24,225 bases of DNA from an uncultured Verrucomicrobiales bacterium (GCA_937893015.1 CALBJX010000096.1:1-24225); one strand, 5' to 3'; shown: positions 7,600 to 14,977, counted from the first letter of the stretch. Made by a program: numbers and translations. The notes: a model not told the origin generated them from the sequence alone.

Positions 7600-8718
7600 A
7601 TGAACATCACTACGTTTCACGTACTCGTGCAACGCGTCTGTGAAAAACTCACAGATGAAGCCAAGCTTGCGCCCTTTCAAAAAGCCCTCGAGTTCGAAAG
7701 AAGAGTTCGAGAAGTTGTTCAATCTGTCGCCAAGCACATGGATGAAGAACCATTTGACCTCCATAAGCAAGCGGACAGCAAGGATTTTCCGTTAGCTTTG
7801 CAGGTCGACATGGAACCTCCGGCGCAGGCATTTCCTGATATTGTTCTCGGCAATGTCGGCATCGAGGTGAAGTTTACCGAGTCGGATACATGGAGATGTA
7901 TAGCGAACTCCGTCTTAGAGACCAACAAGGTAAAATCGGTCGAATATATCGTTGTCGTCTATGGCAAGATGGGAGGAGAACCGGAAGTAAAATGGGGCTC
8001 ATGGGAGAAATCCGTGATGCACGTCCGTACTTCCCATGTGCCTCGTTTTGAAATTGAAATCGGAGCCAAACAATCATTGTTTGAGGTCATGGAAACAAGC
8101 TATGACCATTTTTCCTCACTTGATATGGCTTCGAAAATGGTATTCATCCGTCGGTATGCCTCCTCTCGCCTGAAACCCGGTGAACATTTATGGTGGTTGG
8201 ACGATAATGAAGATGGTCATACGCTCGATATCAAAGCAAAGCTATACACGAATCTCGAAGAAGAGGAAAAGTCAAAATTGAGGGCGGAAATGCTTCTGCT
8301 CTGCCCACAGATTGTCGGGTCAAAAAGATCCCGTCATAAATATGATGACGCGGTCATGTTTATGCTCACCTATCATGGTGTTTTGGCCCATCAGGCCCGC
8401 GATTTATTTTCTGCCGGTTCTGCTGCAGGTGTCGGCGGGTATGGCAAACGAAAGGAGTTGCATTGCGAGCGGGAGTTGGAGGAAAAAGGGCAACAGGATA
8501 ATTATATGCTGCGAACGCTCATCCTGTTAGAGCCCCATATCAGGGAAGCGGCCGCCCGTCTGGAAAAGAAACTTTTCATGGAATACTGGGGAGACGACAT
8601 TCCGGAAGCCGTTGCGGAAAATGCTGAATCCCGCCTTAAATATTGGTTAAGCATGGCAGATGCTCACGCTATTCATTGGAAACCATCGGAATGGATACTA
8701 CGCGACTTATCTGACTGA
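7600..8718 (+). CDS. Type II restriction endonuclease, PD-(D/E)XK fold
   Basis: A 372-residue protein without a family I can name with certainty. The nuclease core is visible as P79-D80, then eight residues, then E89-V90-K91 (FPDIVLGNVGIEVK), the PD-(D/E)XK catalytic signature, with acidic residues in EFERRVREV (31-39) as a possible additional ligand. It follows an HTH-fused C5 methyltransferase on the same strand after a 62-bp gap with its own promoter, the classical order of a type II system with delayed nuclease expression. It probably cuts the site the neighbour methylates. Length is typical of type II enzymes. A perfect 21-bp hairpin about 55 bp after the stop may terminate the transcript. 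Nuclease role confident from context and motif; specificity unknown. Confidence 0.8.
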   Translation: MNITTFHVLVQRVCEKLTDEAKLAPFQKALEFERRVREVVQSVAKHMDEEPFDLHKQADSKDFPLALQVDMEPPAQAFPDIVLGNVGIEVKFTESDTWRCIANSVLETNKVKSVEYIVVVYGKMGGEPEVKWGSWEKSVMHVRTSHVPRFEIEIGAKQSLFEVMETSYDHFSSLDMASKMVFIRRYASSRLKPGEHLWWLDDNEDGHTLDIKAKLYTNLEEEEKSKLRAEMLLLCPQIVGSKRSRHKYDDAVMFMLTYHGVLAHQARDLFSAGSAAGVGGYGKRKELHCERELEEKGQQDNYMLRTLILLEPHIREAAARLEKKLFMEYWGDDIPEAVAENAESRLKYWLSMADAHAIHWKPSEWILRDLSD

Positions 8719-8742
8719 TAAGCTTCTCCGGCAACACGCCAA

Positions 8743-8821
8743 CCTTCGGGGGCTTCTCACCCCGTAGGCCTTGTACACAGAAATCCCCCACGGCAGGGCC
8801 GTGGGGGATTTCTGTGTATAG
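8743..8821. repeat. 79-bp direct repeat, left copy
   Basis: This segment is identical to 10660-10738 except for one base (G8797 versus A10714, in the hairpin loop). It begins CCTTCGGGGGCTTCTCACCC and contains the 21-bp palindrome at 8774-8818. The two copies flank about 1.84 kb carrying the DpnI homologue and a small unknown gene. The last three bases (8819-8821) correspond to the 3' end of the tRNA gene that abuts the right copy. Confidence 0.9.
8774..8818. terminator. Perfect 21-bp hairpin, probable bidirectional terminator
   Basis: Positions 8774-8794 pair with 8798-8818 without a mismatch; the loop is AGG. The stem has a GC-rich centre (CCCCCACGGC) and AT-richer outer part, but only a short T-tract (ATTT) inside the arm, so termination is plausible rather than certain. 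It lies about 55 bp after the restriction nuclease gene. The same palindrome recurs at 10691-10735. Confidence 0.6.
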
Positions 8822-9167
8822 CCTTTATGAAGGTTGAACTAAAAAGGACTTGGCGAGCTATTTAATTTTTATAATGAATTCTATTTACTACGCTTGCAAA
8901 AAAAATGCGCCGTTATGAAACAAAACCATTTTTGCGATATTTTGCCGCAGTTTTTATGATATTCCAATCCTCATTTAGCCCTATTTGCGCCCATATAGTC
9001 CTCGGCGGTCATGCAAATCGAAGCGAAAAACGTCACGACAGAAATATATTGCGTAAGAATTGATATTTCCGCAACGAAAAAACTCTCTGTTATAAATCAC
9101 TGTACTGTCCCGATTACAACAAACGCGCTCAGTTTCATGAGTAGGGTTACGCGAAGGCTAAAATACG
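8822..9167. other. AT-rich intergenic region, nothing recognised
   Basis: About 350 bp between the left direct repeat and the dpnI promoter. It is distinctly AT-rich compared with the flanking housekeeping DNA. A TATAAT at about 8870 has no matching -35 box, and the small open frame starting at 9011 runs into the dpnI promoter and gene in another frame. No RNA structure or coding signal is evident. Confidence 0.5.
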
Positions 9168-9207
9168 GTAGTGAATACTTGACAAAGTGTTCCGAAAAGT
9201 ATACTAC
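9168..9207 (+). promoter_or_regulatory. dpnI promoter inside an inverted repeat (candidate operator)
   Basis: -35 TTGACA (9179-9184) and -10 TATACT (9200-9205) with a 15-bp spacer; the start would be near 9212, 17 nt before the ATG at 9229. The promoter is embedded in a dyad: GTAGTGAATACTT (9168-9180) faces AAGTATACTAC (9197-9207), which match as inverted arms except for a 2-bp insertion. This placement fits a repressor site. Confidence 0.55.
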
Positions 9208-9228
9208 TCCGAACAGAGCAGTATCTGT

Positions 9229-10008
9229 ATGCAACTTAACTTCAATCAGGATTTAGCGCTTTCATATGCCAGCAAATCACAGCAGGCTCGCATACTCTCG
9301 GAAGATTGGGCAGGAAACAACCTTTTCTGTCCTCTGTGCGGACGGCTTCATCTGAAACATCTTGCAGCTAATCGCCCGGTTGCAGATTTTATGTGTGACA
9401 AATGTGGTGCCGAATTTGAGTTAAAGAGTGTACAACGCCTTCGTTTCCCGGCTATCATTGCGGATGGTGCTTATGATACTATGATTCAGCGTATCACCTC
9501 ACTGAACAATCCGCATTTCTTCTTCATGACCTACGAACAGGCCTCTGTTTCAAACCTCTGTTTCGTTCCCAATCACTTTTTTACCCCTGATATTATTATC
9601 AAACGAAAGCCGTTGGCACCAACAGCAAGGCGTGCAGGTTGGGTGGGTTGCAATATCAACTTTTCATCCATTCCGCAAAGCGGAAAAATCCCGATTATTA
9701 GAAATTCACAGGTGGTAGACAAAGCGTCCGTTCTTGCGGAAGTGAAGCGTGCCAACCAGCTGAACACACCAAATCTTGTCAGTCGCGGGTGGCTTATGGA
9801 TGTCTTACTCTGCCTCCAGAATATCAAGACAGAAACATTCACTCTGGCGGATGTGTACAAGTTCACCGGACGGCTACAAGAAAAACATCCGAACAACCAA
9901 CACATACAAGCTAAAATCCGTCAGCAGCTTCAGCTACTGCGAGATAAAGGATTCATTACCTTCATCAAGCCGGGTGTGTATCGTTTCCTGAATATCCTAC
10001 CCCAATAA
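9229..10008 (+). CDS. dpnI: DpnI-family endonuclease, cuts Gm6ATC
   Basis: A 259-residue homologue of Streptococcus DpnI (254 residues), recognisable along its length: ARILSEDW, NRPVADFMCDKCGAEFELKS, NPHFFFMTYE, KPLAPTARRAGWVGCNI, SRGW. Catalytic D53, E64 and K66 fall at the same numbers as in DpnI, and C34, C37, C56, C59 form the zinc site. The C-terminal portion (about 185-259) corresponds to the winged helix that reads methyladenine. It cleaves GATC only when adenine is N6-methylated, so it destroys DNA from Dam-positive sources and the host should lack Dam methylation. I chose ATG 9229 because an in-frame ATG at 9187 lies between the -35 and -10 boxes. There is no dpnD-like partner or companion methyltransferase next to it. 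The gene is AT-richer than the housekeeping genes and lies between two 79-bp direct repeats, which suggests acquisition. Confidence 0.96.
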   Translation: MQLNFNQDLALSYASKSQQARILSEDWAGNNLFCPLCGRLHLKHLAANRPVADFMCDKCGAEFELKSVQRLRFPAIIADGAYDTMIQRITSLNNPHFFFMTYEQASVSNLCFVPNHFFTPDIIIKRKPLAPTARRAGWVGCNINFSSIPQSGKIPIIRNSQVVDKASVLAEVKRANQLNTPNLVSRGWLMDVLLCLQNIKTETFTLADVYKFTGRLQEKHPNNQHIQAKIRQQLQLLRDKGFITFIKPGVYRFLNILPQ

Positions 10009-10323
10009 TTCAGATGCATCAATGAGTTGCCTTTTCCAAACGGAGAGGGTGACTTCATGAAAAGTCTCGCAACCTGAATACTCGCCACAGACAGTTATTC
10101 CGGATTCTGAGCTTAACTCCACGCGCCCTTCCAATCCACAGGAAACAGTAACATCAGAAGGGACAGATACCCGAGACTCTCCGGTTAAGAGCATCACTCC
10201 ATCCTCGTAAGTAATGCTCTGAAGTTCTTCATTGCCGATGTCTTCTTCAATAATGGTGTAGCCATGTTCATGACAGCGCTTCACCAAGCGTTCCAAAGTA
10301 GCCCAAGCAGGATTCGTAGTCAT
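9997..10323 (-). CDS. Small protein of unknown function, convergent with dpnI
   Basis: A 108-residue open frame that I do not recognise. It begins with an amphipathic segment (WATLERLVKRCHEHGYTIIEED) and continues as alternating hydrophobic/polar residues suggesting beta strands (VSVPSDVTVSCGLEGRVELSSESGITVCGEYSG). It has no signal peptide or membrane segment. The start has a promoter with a perfect TTGACA just upstream. Its last four codons overlap the end of dpnI in the opposite direction, so the two transcripts are convergent and could interfere. Being enclosed with dpnI between the direct repeats suggests it travels with it; a regulatory or accessory role is speculation. Coding status is likely but not certain. 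Confidence 0.6.
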   Translation of the reverse strand: MTTNPAWATLERLVKRCHEHGYTIIEEDIGNEELQSITYEDGVMLLTGESRVSVPSDVTVSCGLEGRVELSSESGITVCGEYSGCETFHEVTLSVWKRQLIDASELLG

Positions 10324-10328
10324 GGAGA

Positions 10329-10357
10329 ATGATTGATCACAATTAAATCAATGTCAA
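10329..10357 (-). promoter_or_regulatory. Promoter of the 108-residue gene
   Basis: On the minus strand, perfect -35 TTGACA (10352-10357), a 17-bp spacer and -10 AATCAT (10329-10334, 4 of 6). The predicted start coincides with the ATG at 10323, implying a leaderless or near-leaderless mRNA. Confidence 0.5.
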
Positions 10358-10552
10358 CATATTTTACCTGAAGGATTTCACTTAAAGAACTTAGGTTCGA
10401 GATGCACGAATAGGGGTGTACAGGTAATGAAGCTCGGACCAAGCCCTAGTCCTTTGAAGTCCGTTTGGAGTACAAGTTGTATGAAACACGCGGCGGGGTA
10501 GTGCCACCCCCGGGCCGCAGGGGTTGATTCGGGCGCGCCCCACGCGCCCTCA

Positions 10553-10668
10553 CCCCCGCTGCGCGGGGGCAATGCCTGACGGCATTGTCCAGCCCGCCTT
10601 ACCGCAAGCCTACGGCTTGCGCCCGCTGCGCGGGGCCGTCGGCGGTCTTCGAACCCTGCCCTTCGGGG
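10553..10668. repeat. Cluster of five short tight hairpins
   Basis: Five consecutive inverted repeats with 3-4 nt loops: 10553-10569 (7-bp stem, loop TGC), 10570-10587 (7 bp, loop TGAC), 10603-10621 (8 bp, loop TAC), 10622-10634 (5 bp, loop TGC) and 10659-10668 (CCC-TTCG-GGG). They lie in 412 bp of otherwise featureless DNA between the small unknown gene and the tRNA gene, directly before the 21-bp palindrome. They may be REP-like elements or a structured transcript; no product is assigned. Spurious open frames run through them. Confidence 0.55.
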
Positions 10669-10735
10669 GCTTCTCACCCCGTAGGCCTTGTACACAGAAA
10701 TCCCCCACGGCAGAGCCGTGGGGGATTTCTGTGTA

Positions 10736-10738
<3 letters not shown>
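10660..10738. repeat. 79-bp direct repeat, right copy
   Basis: It matches 8743-8821 in 78 of 79 positions, in the same orientation. This copy ends inside the 3' end of the CAT-anticodon tRNA gene (10736-10738 are shared), so the repeat consists of the tRNA's downstream flank plus its last three bases. The arrangement recalls the target duplication or attachment-site remnants left by insertions next to tRNA genes, but no integrase is present. Confidence 0.9.
10691..10735 (-). terminator. Perfect 21-bp hairpin directly behind the tRNA gene
   Basis: Positions 10691-10711 pair perfectly with 10715-10735; the loop is AGA. The stem starts at the base next to the tRNA 3' end, so in the minus-strand transcript the hairpin immediately follows the discriminator base. 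It probably ends tRNA transcription, though only a short U-tract (AUUU) is present within the arm. Confidence 0.65.
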
Positions 10739-10808
<70 letters not shown>

Positions 10809-10814
10809 ACGCAG

Positions 10815-10843
10815 ATAATAGGGGATGCAGGGCGGGGAGGCAA
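10815..10843 (-). promoter_or_regulatory. Promoter of the CAT-anticodon tRNA
   Basis: -35 TTGCCT (10838-10843), a 17-bp spacer and -10 TATTAT (10815-10820) on the minus strand. The predicted start is at about 10808, i.e. at the 5' end of the mature tRNA. Confidence 0.65.
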
Positions 10844-10924
10844 GGAAAAAGAATGCGCGAAACGGCTGTTTGCGCGTCATGAAGAGGATTGTTAGAGAAG
10901 CCCCTCCCCGCAGAGTGCATGGGA

Positions 10925-12193
10925 TCAGGACTGCGGTGTGCGGCTGCCCCTATTGTCGACCTTTTCCTGCTCTGCGCAGCTGCGATACCGGAAGAGAGCG
11001 TTTTCGATGGTTTCGGCGAGTGCGATGATGGAGGCCTGATGGTGACGTACATAGTTCGACATGAGCCATTTGGTGTCCATCAGGATACCGAGCACATAGG
11101 CATAGTTCGGTGTCCCGCTGTGGTAGTTCATCCAATCCGCTGTGCCGATACTGACGAATTCCGTTTTGGTTATTCCCCCGCCGTCAAAGGGCATGATGAA
11201 GGCATTATACACCCCCGCGCCGCCTTGCGCCCCGGCTATTCGGGCGGCATATTGCCCATAGGTGATTTGTTTCTGGACGGAAGACGTAGGGGGCAAATGC
11301 TGCGGGTTGCGCGTGACACCATATCGGTAGTATTTGGCATCCAGCACATATAGTTTCCCGTCGTACCGCATGATGGTGTCGGGTTCCAACGCGCTGCTGC
11401 GGACGAAGTGCCCCTTGCGAAGGATGTGCCATGTCGCATGCGGGAAGTATTTTTCCTTATCGGATTCACCGAAAACGTGATCCACCATGCGCTCCCACAC
11501 GGGAGCAAATGAGTTTACCCCCCATGCCCCGTGTTGCGATTCCGCCATCTCCGCATTCTCCTGCACGATGTGCAGCATTGCCGTCAGCAGGCGGCGTTTT
11601 TCATCGTTAAAGGTGTTGTTGAGAGCCTGCTGTAGGGTGTGTGCAAAGAGGTTGCGGCGGAAGGGCAGGCTCGGTTTTTCCGGCAAAAAGTCGGCATGGA
11701 AAAACAGCCACCCGAAGCGAAGAAAGGCCTGATAGACACAATAACGATGAATATGGCTCAGGAGGTGCTCATCATTCATCTGCGCCTGTTTGACACGGAA
11801 GTTGAGATAAATCGGATTGCCGTCCTGAAAAAGGGGGCGCTCCTGCTGAATCGTCCGCTTCCAGCTGATTTTCCCGCGACGCGCCGCGACATAGGAGGAC
11901 TCTTTCTCCACATAGTATCCATGCCGCAGGAAATCGTAAAGGATATACTGATAGGCTTCGAGGGGGAGGGTGGTCAATGCGGCGTCGGCAGGGCAGTAGG
12001 TGTCGCCCTCCTTCTGCCCGGCAAAGCGGCGGAGAGAAGCAAGGAGGCTGAAAATATCCCGACGGCACGCGGCATCCTCATCTCCCGGTTGATAGCCGTG
12101 GGGAAACACCACCTGAGGCTGACCATGCTGCCAGCGTATGCCGACAAAATAGTCCGCCGTCTGCTCCGCGGTGATGCAGTAGTCTCGCAGCAT
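10925..12193 (-). CDS. LlaJI/McrC-like restriction nuclease subunit
   Basis: A 422-residue protein. A PD-(D/E)XK nuclease core is visible as E270-P271-D272, then D285-A286-K287 in LYVLDAKYYRYG, followed by Q307/Q309; this DAKYY signature is typical of the LlaJI and McrC families. The N-terminal half (about 1-240) has no motif I can name and probably contacts DNA or the GTPase. It works with the McrB-like GTPase encoded just upstream to cut DNA after GTP-driven translocation, as in LlaJI or the BsuMI components. It begins 23 nt after the mcrB-like stop, with GGAG three nucleotides before the ATG, one of the few clear Shine-Dalgarno-like sites here. The adjacent methyltransferase makes a modification-sensitive type II-like activity more likely than a methyl-dependent type IV one. 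The exact family name is inference. Confidence 0.82.
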   Translation of the reverse strand: MLRDYCITAEQTADYFVGIRWQHGQPQVVFPHGYQPGDEDAACRRDIFSLLASLRRFAGQKEGDTYCPADAALTTLPLEAYQYILYDFLRHGYYVEKESSYVAARRGKISWKRTIQQERPLFQDGNPIYLNFRVKQAQMNDEHLLSHIHRYCVYQAFLRFGWLFFHADFLPEKPSLPFRRNLFAHTLQQALNNTFNDEKRRLLTAMLHIVQENAEMAESQHGAWGVNSFAPVWERMVDHVFGESDKEKYFPHATWHILRKGHFVRSSALEPDTIMRYDGKLYVLDAKYYRYGVTRNPQHLPPTSSVQKQITYGQYAARIAGAQGGAGVYNAFIMPFDGGGITKTEFVSIGTADWMNYHSGTPNYAYVLGILMDTKWLMSNYVRHHQASIIALAETIENALFRYRSCAEQEKVDNRGSRTPQS

Positions 12194-12216
12194 AATCTCC
12201 GTTCAACGCATGCGGC

Positions 12217-13815
12217 TTAGGAGGCTGCCGTAGAATCCTCCGGCAGAAGGGTGCCCGCCGCTGTGAGCTGTGGAAAGCTGATCCCCTCCGCAAAAACGGC
12301 GAACCCCACGGCCGCGAACGCCTCGGAGAGTTGCTCCAAGGTCTTATATTCTGACTTAAAGAGGCGTTCGTGAGCGTATTTGAAGGCATCCGTCCACAGG
12401 TACATGAGGACTTTTTCAGCAAAGGACTCGGCGAGCAAGTCCTCTTCCTCGGTGATAAAGAACGGCCCCAGGCGCTTATCCTCACTGCCGACGGCGTTGG
12501 CACTTTCGCTGACAATCAGCTCGTTGATGGTTTCCACGAACGTGCGCCACGTCACCCCCGTTCCGGCAATGGTGCTGTCGGCAAGGGCACACTGAGTCCA
12601 ATCAGCCTTGACGCTCTTCATCTTCCAACGGCGTTTGAAGGCCGTATCCATGGTGAAGACGTTCTGGTCTGCCGTATTCATCGTAGCCAGAATGTAGAGA
12701 TTGCTCGGCAACTTCACGGGGTGCTCCGCCGCGCCGTATACCTTTGCTGCGACATCGGGCTGATTCACGCCGTAGATACTCTCCCCGACCTTCCAATCGG
12801 GATGCCCGGCCAAGTCCTTCGTCCGCACGCGGTCCAACAGCTGGAACACATCCCCGAAGATGGCGGGAGCATTGCCGCGGTTAATCTCCTCAATCACCAG
12901 ATAATAAGGATGATGCACATCTTCCACCGCCTTTTTGAGAATGCGGGTAAAGGGGCCGGGCTCGAACTCATATTTCACCTTTCCGTCCTGCCCCTGCGGC
13001 AACAGCTGACCGATGAAGTCAGAATATGTGTAATCGGGATGAAACACGACTCGCTCCATATACCGGGCATCATCACAATATTCGCTCTTGATTTTGTAGC
13101 TCTTGCCGCAGCCGGGCACGCCGTAGAAGAGCAGATTCTTCTCAGCGGCATCGGATATCGCCGCCGGAGTTTCTTCCGGTGTATCCTCTTCTGTCTCGGG
13201 CAACAAGAGCGTCTCGGGGACAAGTTGCTTCCACTGTTTTTTCATCTCCGCCACATCGTCATATTCGGCGGGGCCATCACTGTTGACGATATGGGCGGTG
13301 AACACCAGTTCATCCTGATGCCGGACATTGATGGCGGAAACGAACCAGCAGGCATTCTCCGCCAAACCCAGTTTCTCGGGAATGAGGCGGCTGTACAACT
13401 CGTCATTCTTATACTCGGGCTGCTCCGCCATCGCGTAGGCATTATGCTTGCTGTACATGAGCTTCAGACGACCGGAATGACTGGGGGACTGATCCTTCGT
13501 CACCAGCAGCACAAAACGGGCACCATCAATAAGGGTCTCATTGACATACACCTTATCAAACACGGCGGCCAGCACGAGCCGCGGGTCCGCAGACGCCCCG
13601 ACCACCTGCGCACCGCCATGACCCATTCTCGTAACGATACCATTCAGCGAAACAGCCTTGTAGATAAGACCTTTCATCAATTCAGTCAGACCGGGCAGGC
13701 TATCATTGATTTTGTACTGCGAGCCTTGCCCCATGGCGGTAGACCAATTAGGGGTCCCCACAGAACCATTTCTAAACGAATAGCCGAAAGCCAGCGAGGT
13801 AATATCAATATTCAT
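12217..13815 (-). CDS. McrB-like AAA+ GTPase of a LlaJI/BsuMI-type restriction system
   Basis: A 532-residue protein. Residues about 1-200 are a variable N-terminal region, probably DNA-binding, followed by an acidic linker (about 207-216). The AAA+ domain has Walker A GVPGCGKS (232-239), the McrB-type Walker B region VIEEINRGN (307-315) followed by IFGDVFQLLDR, sensor-like LATMNTADQ (376-384) and arginines in AFKRRW (R395/R396) as finger candidates. MNTAD is the hallmark of McrB GTPases. The start is the ATG at 13815, which overlaps the methyltransferase stop as ATGA, indicating translational coupling; the longer frame from 13872 would extend into the methyltransferase gene. It presumably recognises target DNA and powers the nuclease encoded downstream. 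Confidence 0.9.
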   Translation of the reverse strand: MNIDITSLAFGYSFRNGSVGTPNWSTAMGQGSQYKINDSLPGLTELMKGLIYKAVSLNGIVTRMGHGGAQVVGASADPRLVLAAVFDKVYVNETLIDGARFVLLVTKDQSPSHSGRLKLMYSKHNAYAMAEQPEYKNDELYSRLIPEKLGLAENACWFVSAINVRHQDELVFTAHIVNSDGPAEYDDVAEMKKQWKQLVPETLLLPETEEDTPEETPAAISDAAEKNLLFYGVPGCGKSYKIKSEYCDDARYMERVVFHPDYTYSDFIGQLLPQGQDGKVKYEFEPGPFTRILKKAVEDVHHPYYLVIEEINRGNAPAIFGDVFQLLDRVRTKDLAGHPDWKVGESIYGVNQPDVAAKVYGAAEHPVKLPSNLYILATMNTADQNVFTMDTAFKRRWKMKSVKADWTQCALADSTIAGTGVTWRTFVETINELIVSESANAVGSEDKRLGPFFITEEEDLLAESFAEKVLMYLWTDAFKYAHERLFKSEYKTLEQLSEAFAAVGFAVFAEGISFPQLTAAGTLLPEDSTAAS

Positions 13816-14813
13816 GAGAACAACTGATTCCAAATATGGTTTAAAAGAATACCCACCAAGTTCACGTCCCACCCGTTCGCGGCTCGCTTGGAGAGCTGGG
13901 AATAGGACTGCCCGGCAAAGTTCACCTCGCCGTCCTTGAAGCCCATCAGGCGAAACTGTTCCTCCACGGAATACTTGCGGACAACTTCCACGCCATCCAA
14001 ACAGGAGGGCTCCACCATGCGCAGCTTGTTATGCTCAGGGGAGAGGATGGTGATGCTCATGCCGTCCTTGCGGATGTTGCGATTATACAAATCAAAGCAG
14101 GAGGGCTCGTCCACCTTGAACGAGGGGATACCATAAAAATCCTTGATACGCTCTATCTGTTCCTTGGTCAGATAGAGTTTTTCATCGGGGTGTTCATCTA
14201 CAAAATCTTTCAGTTTCAGTCCGTTATCCACTTTTGGCGGTTCCATGGAGAAATTCTCCGGCAGGCCGCCGAGCTGAGCGAACATCCACAGACGCTCACG
14301 ATTCTGCGGAATACCATAATCCTTGGTATTCAGGATGGCATATTTCAACTCGCCGTATCCTAACTCGCGCAGCGCGTTTTTCAGCGTGTCAAAGGTCTGA
14401 GCAAAACGCTTGGTAGCCAACCCCTTCACATTCTCCAGAAAGATATACCGAGGTTTCTTGGCCGCGCAAATACGAATAATATCATACAACAGCGTACCGC
14501 GACCATAGCGGTCATTTTCCCCTTGCTGCATGCCCACCGTCGAGAAAGGCTGGCAGGGGAACCCGCCCGTAAACAAATCGAAATCCGGCAGATCGTCGGG
14601 ATTAATCTTGGTGATATCACCCCAATTCTTAATGGGGTTGCCCTTGGCATCCTTGTGGTTGGCATCATACAAGGCAGAGGCAAACTTATCGAACTCCGAA
14701 TAACCGACAACCTTGTGCCTGATACCGGCGCGCTGCAAGCCGTACGAAGCTCCGCCGTATCCGGCAAAGCCTTCAAAAACGCGAATGGTTCCGTGTTTCT
14801 TTATCTGATGCAT
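13812..14813 (-). CDS. C5 cytosine DNA methyltransferase of the McrB/LlaJI-type system
   Basis: A 333-residue protein with motif I VFEGFAGYGGASYGL (12-26), motif IV GGFPCQPFS (83-91, catalytic C87), motif VI ENVKG (127-131) and motif VIII QNRERL (170-175). The C-terminal motif X region is divergent (ANGWDVNLVGILLNHI instead of GNxVxxxV), and the target-recognition stretch (about 180-280) is short. It methylates cytosine in a site that the downstream GTPase/nuclease pair attacks when unmodified. It is the first gene of a three-gene minus-strand operon, overlapping the McrB-like gene by 4 bp. LlaJI, with an asymmetric site, has two such enzymes, whereas here there is one, so a palindromic site is more likely. 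The site cannot be read from the sequence. Confidence 0.94.
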   Translation of the reverse strand: MHQIKKHGTIRVFEGFAGYGGASYGLQRAGIRHKVVGYSEFDKFASALYDANHKDAKGNPIKNWGDITKINPDDLPDFDLFTGGFPCQPFSTVGMQQGENDRYGRGTLLYDIIRICAAKKPRYIFLENVKGLATKRFAQTFDTLKNALRELGYGELKYAILNTKDYGIPQNRERLWMFAQLGGLPENFSMEPPKVDNGLKLKDFVDEHPDEKLYLTKEQIERIKDFYGIPSFKVDEPSCFDLYNRNIRKDGMSITILSPEHNKLRMVEPSCLDGVEVVRKYSVEEQFRLMGFKDGEVNFAGQSYSQLSKRAANGWDVNLVGILLNHIWNQLFS

Positions 14814-14889
14814 GAGGAAAAGAGGCAGTCACAATTCCTTTACCACTGACTCACTGAAGATGGTCAAAAGAATAGGTGATAACCAGTTG

Positions 14890-14919
14890 CTTGTACCACA
14901 TAGCAGGGAGCATTGTCAA
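14890..14919 (-). promoter_or_regulatory. Promoter of the McrB/LlaJI-type operon
   Basis: Perfect -35 TTGACA (14914-14919), an 18-bp spacer and an extended -10, TGG-TACAAG (hexamer 14890-14895), on the minus strand. The leader would be about 70 nt and includes two CACTGA units 8 bp apart (14844-14849 and 14852-14857), a possible regulator site. It lies about 75 bp downstream of the carbonic anhydrase gene. Confidence 0.55.
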
Positions 14920-14977
14920 CGAATTTTACATAAAGCGTGAACGTAGCATCACGACAACCTTACCATAATACAAGGTT

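Noticed and set aside
9187..9228. Longer N-terminus for the DpnI homologue from the ATG at 9187
   Set aside because: This ATG lies between the predicted -35 and -10 boxes, and the family numbering of catalytic residues fits the start at 9229.
9011..9256. 81-codon frame upstream of dpnI
   Set aside because: It overlaps the dpnI promoter and start in another frame and has no recognisable protein features.
10640..10661. Possible tRNA fragment (TTCGAACCCTG resembles a T-arm)
   Set aside because: Only about 10 bp match the neighbouring tRNA; no anticodon or acceptor portion can be folded.
10553..10735. Possible CRISPR array
   Set aside because: The palindromes differ in sequence and spacing and there are no repeated direct units separated by unique spacers; no cas genes are present.
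13816..13872. Longer N-terminus for the McrB-like protein from the ATG at 13872
   Set aside because: It would overlap the methyltransferase gene by about 60 bp, while the ATGA junction at 13812-13815 gives a standard coupled start.
14926..14977. Terminator after the carbonic anhydrase gene
   Set aside because: Only 5- to 6-bp inverted repeats with long loops and no T-run; too weak to call.
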